Shown piece after piece: positions 61,984-64,000 of a DNA stretch of 64,000 nt. The notes below the pieces were generated by a model. It was not told where the DNA came from. It did no database searches and saw only the letters and a program-made list of their open reading frames with translations. Each line of letters starts with the position of its first letter. The stretch's first letter is position 1. The DNA is from Picochlorum sp. 'celeri' (Eukaryota > Chlorophyta > Trebouxiophyceae): positions 969,501-1,033,500 of the forward strand of contig JAACMV010000016.1 in the NCBI GenBank assembly GCA_010909725.1. The letters run 5' to 3'. The position numbers and the translations under genes were made by a program.

Positions 61984-64000
61984 ATGGCAGAGAATGTTGA
62001 ATTGGACCCTCTGGTGGAGGAGGGAGCCGAGGAGGAGGAGGAGGAGATAATGCAGGATTATGACGCCATGTTTCCCGAGGAAGAGAATCTTTTGGACGTA
62101 TTGCTATCGTCGAGTGATGAAGAGGAGGACAGGGATGGCTCAGAGACATCTCCAAAGGGATCAGCAGCAACAGGTCAGCAGGGCGTGCCTGCTGGACACA
62201 AGGCGGGAGAGACTCGATCGTCTCCCGCGAAACAAGTGAGCATGGATTCGTCATCACAGCCTATTGCTCGTCGAACGAGGCAGCATGAGAATTTTTCAAA
62301 CATTCCAATGGATAATTTGGAAGGATTGTTAACTGTGGATGAGCAGGAGGAGCTTGGTTTTGGAAAGGTTTTTGATGATGAGGAAGAGTACCAAAAATTC
62401 TTGGAGGAGTTGAATGTGGAACATGATGAAAACGCTGCTCCAGAGGATTCTGAGGATGAGGATTTTATGCAAGAACTTCGAGAGATGCTGGAGGATCAGA
62501 TGGATGCTGGTATTCTGGATCAATCGTTCAATGTGTTTTCAGCTGGAAATTACACGTCTGAAATGCCCATGGAGCAGATTAGTTCCTTATTTCGAAGAAC
62601 TAGGAGGAAAAAGGCGAGTGATGTGAAGAAAACAACAGCGGTGCGTCTGCATTTGAGGGTGTGTGTGTTGGTGGTTGTTTACAGCAGCAATCTTATTGAT
62701 TGTGTTTGTTGCTTGTGCAGCATCCAAGGAGATCTCGGCGGATTGATAAAAATGACAAGCGATTGTATGCTGCAAAGCTTGCGGCGAGGAGAAATTATTC
62801 ACACCCCAATACATCGCAGCACACGTTTTTGAAAGAATGGGATACATTGGCTGTTTTGATGATGGGGGATCCTCAAGCACGCAGTACAGTGCCATTGGAA
62901 CAGACTTTCCTTCCATCGGAATTCAAGCCTGGAATGTACGAAGATCTATCTAAACAGGTCGTCTGGAGACAGCCTTTACCAAATATTGTGAGAAAATCGC
63001 ACTCAGAGTTGATTGGACGACAGAAGAAGGATGCTGAGACTGAGCCACAACAGACAATTTCCTACTTTTCAGAAGAACAAAAAATTATGCTCGCCAACCA
63101 TATCAGCGAGCATTTACAGCTGCTGGTGCAAGTATTTTTACTTGGAGCTATGCAAGGGGACGAGAATGTGGTGAAAGAATCAAAGGACATGCTCATCCAG
63201 TTTGTTGGAGAGCAAGGCTCTGAAGAGCCTCTGTACCTGAAAATTATCCGCACCCATTGGAATCGGCCAGGCAGTACTCCATGGAAGCCTTGTATCCATG
63301 AAATTCTTAGTATTGTGGAAACCCACAATTTTGAGACCCCAGACGCGGCTCGAAAACGGAAGAGCAGCAAGGCACTCTGGTCATGCTTACCATATGGACT
63401 CTTGGGGAAACTGGCAAATATTCGGCGCAACTTTTCTCCAGAGAAAGAGCCTGCTGAAATACACTGGAACAGTAGGCTGACGTTCTGTCCCTCTGAAGAT
63501 AGATTGTTAGCTTGGGGTATTCTCAAGTACGTTGTTGGACGTGTTATTATATATCTTTATAGAAGAGATTACAACAATCATGTGTGATGGTGTAGGTATG
63601 CATACGATTGGAAAAAGATACGGGACAATCTTTTGCCGACAAAGACTGTCGATCAACTCTTCATCCGTAAGAAAAACTGCGTCGGGCAGGGCAAAACTGG
63701 AATCATCAAGGTGCGTTTGACACGTCGAGACCCCTACTGTAGCATATATTGTAGATACCAAGGCATAACGTGTGATGATGCAGGATGTTGTCACCAGTAT
63801 AACCATGCCTCTAACACCGGCAGAAATCAACGTCATCAAGCAAGCGTTGTATTATTATGGTGAAAAAGTAACAGGGAGATGGGAGATTATTTGCAAAAAT
63901 CATCTTCCCTATCGACACCCAAAGTGCCTTGCAAATCTGTGGGCAGAGCATTCAAAAGCCAAACCCACAGTACCATCAAGCAAAGATTACATGATCCGAA
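61984..64000 (+). CDS. GON4L/YY1AP-like nuclear protein, 3' end outside the window
   Basis: Four exons seen (61984-62640, 62721-63526, 63596-63710, 63784 to the edge); about 598 residues so far. The N-terminus is very acidic with MQDYDAMFPEEENLLDVLLSSSDEEE. A basic segment (RRTRQHENFSNIP) and the block LTVDEQEELGFGKVFDDEEEYQKFLEEL follow. Exon 2 includes FSEEQKIMLANHISEHLQLLVQVFLLGAM. The end of exon 2 through exon 4 forms the GON4L region: SEDRLLAWGILKYAYDWKKIRDNLLP, FIRKKNCVGQGKTGIIK and MPLTPAEINVIKQALYYYG, with SANT-like Trp spacing. GON4L proteins are nuclear co-repressors. Stop not reached, so the total length is unknown. Confidence 0.82.

Overview
This window reads as nuclear DNA of a unicellular photosynthetic eukaryote with a very compact genome. 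I find 43 protein genes in 64 kb on both strands. 31 of them are interrupted by short spliceosomal introns: 53 introns inferred, 59 to 196 nt, donors mostly GTATG, GTACG or GTGCG, acceptors mostly GCAG or GTAG. Twelve genes appear intronless. A green-lineage alga is my best guess. The supports are a PLATZ zinc-finger protein, a translation factor with four MA3 domains as in plant MRF proteins, plastid-type HisG, a double-repeat acetolactate synthase small subunit, Fe-SOD, and TGTAA motifs after several stops. I cannot name the species. No prokaryotic operon, rRNA, tRNA, transposon or CRISPR array was recognised.

Layout. 1-6.6 kb: a ChaC-like gamma-glutamylcyclotransferase, a Bax-inhibitor family membrane protein, a small beta-carbonic anhydrase, a plastid heme-oxygenase-fold protein, an FHA-parvulin fusion and PLATZ. 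6.6-19 kb: a GUCT DEAD-box helicase, cyanobacterial-type MiaB, BUD23 with a long extra C-terminus, RsfS/Iojap, HslU, a DnaJ-type zinc-finger protein, cyclophilin-RRM PPIL4/CYP59 and a HAT/TPR protein. 19-31.6 kb: a secreted Cys-rich protein, organellar AspRS, mitochondrial bS18m, HisG, RRP6, RUVBL1 and the four-MA3 factor. 32-49 kb: AP-1 sigma, eIF3m, ATAD1/Msp1, RAB8, a DUF4346 protein, an ankyrin protein, a seven-helix membrane protein, a WD40 protein, an ARMC8-like protein, an orphan secreted protein, CWC27 and IBA57. 49-64 kb: Fe-SOD, Pumilio, PTPA, LIN9, a Nudix hydrolase, NUP50, a MARVEL-like protein, TIM17, acetolactate synthase small subunit, and a GON4L-like gene that runs off the right edge.

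The genes do not form one pathway. They are a housekeeping sample: plastid metabolism and gene expression, mitochondrial maintenance (HslU, IBA57, ATAD1, TIM17, bS18m), RNA processing and nuclear transport. Space is used asymmetrically. Convergent neighbours are 0-80 bp apart and one pair overlaps, while divergent neighbours are separated by about 250-1650 bp. Several of those divergent spacers hold clusters of perfect palindromes.

CDS boundaries were placed by hand from reading frame, family conservation and splice-site dinucleotides. Frames and exon lengths were checked to close, but no transcript evidence was available.
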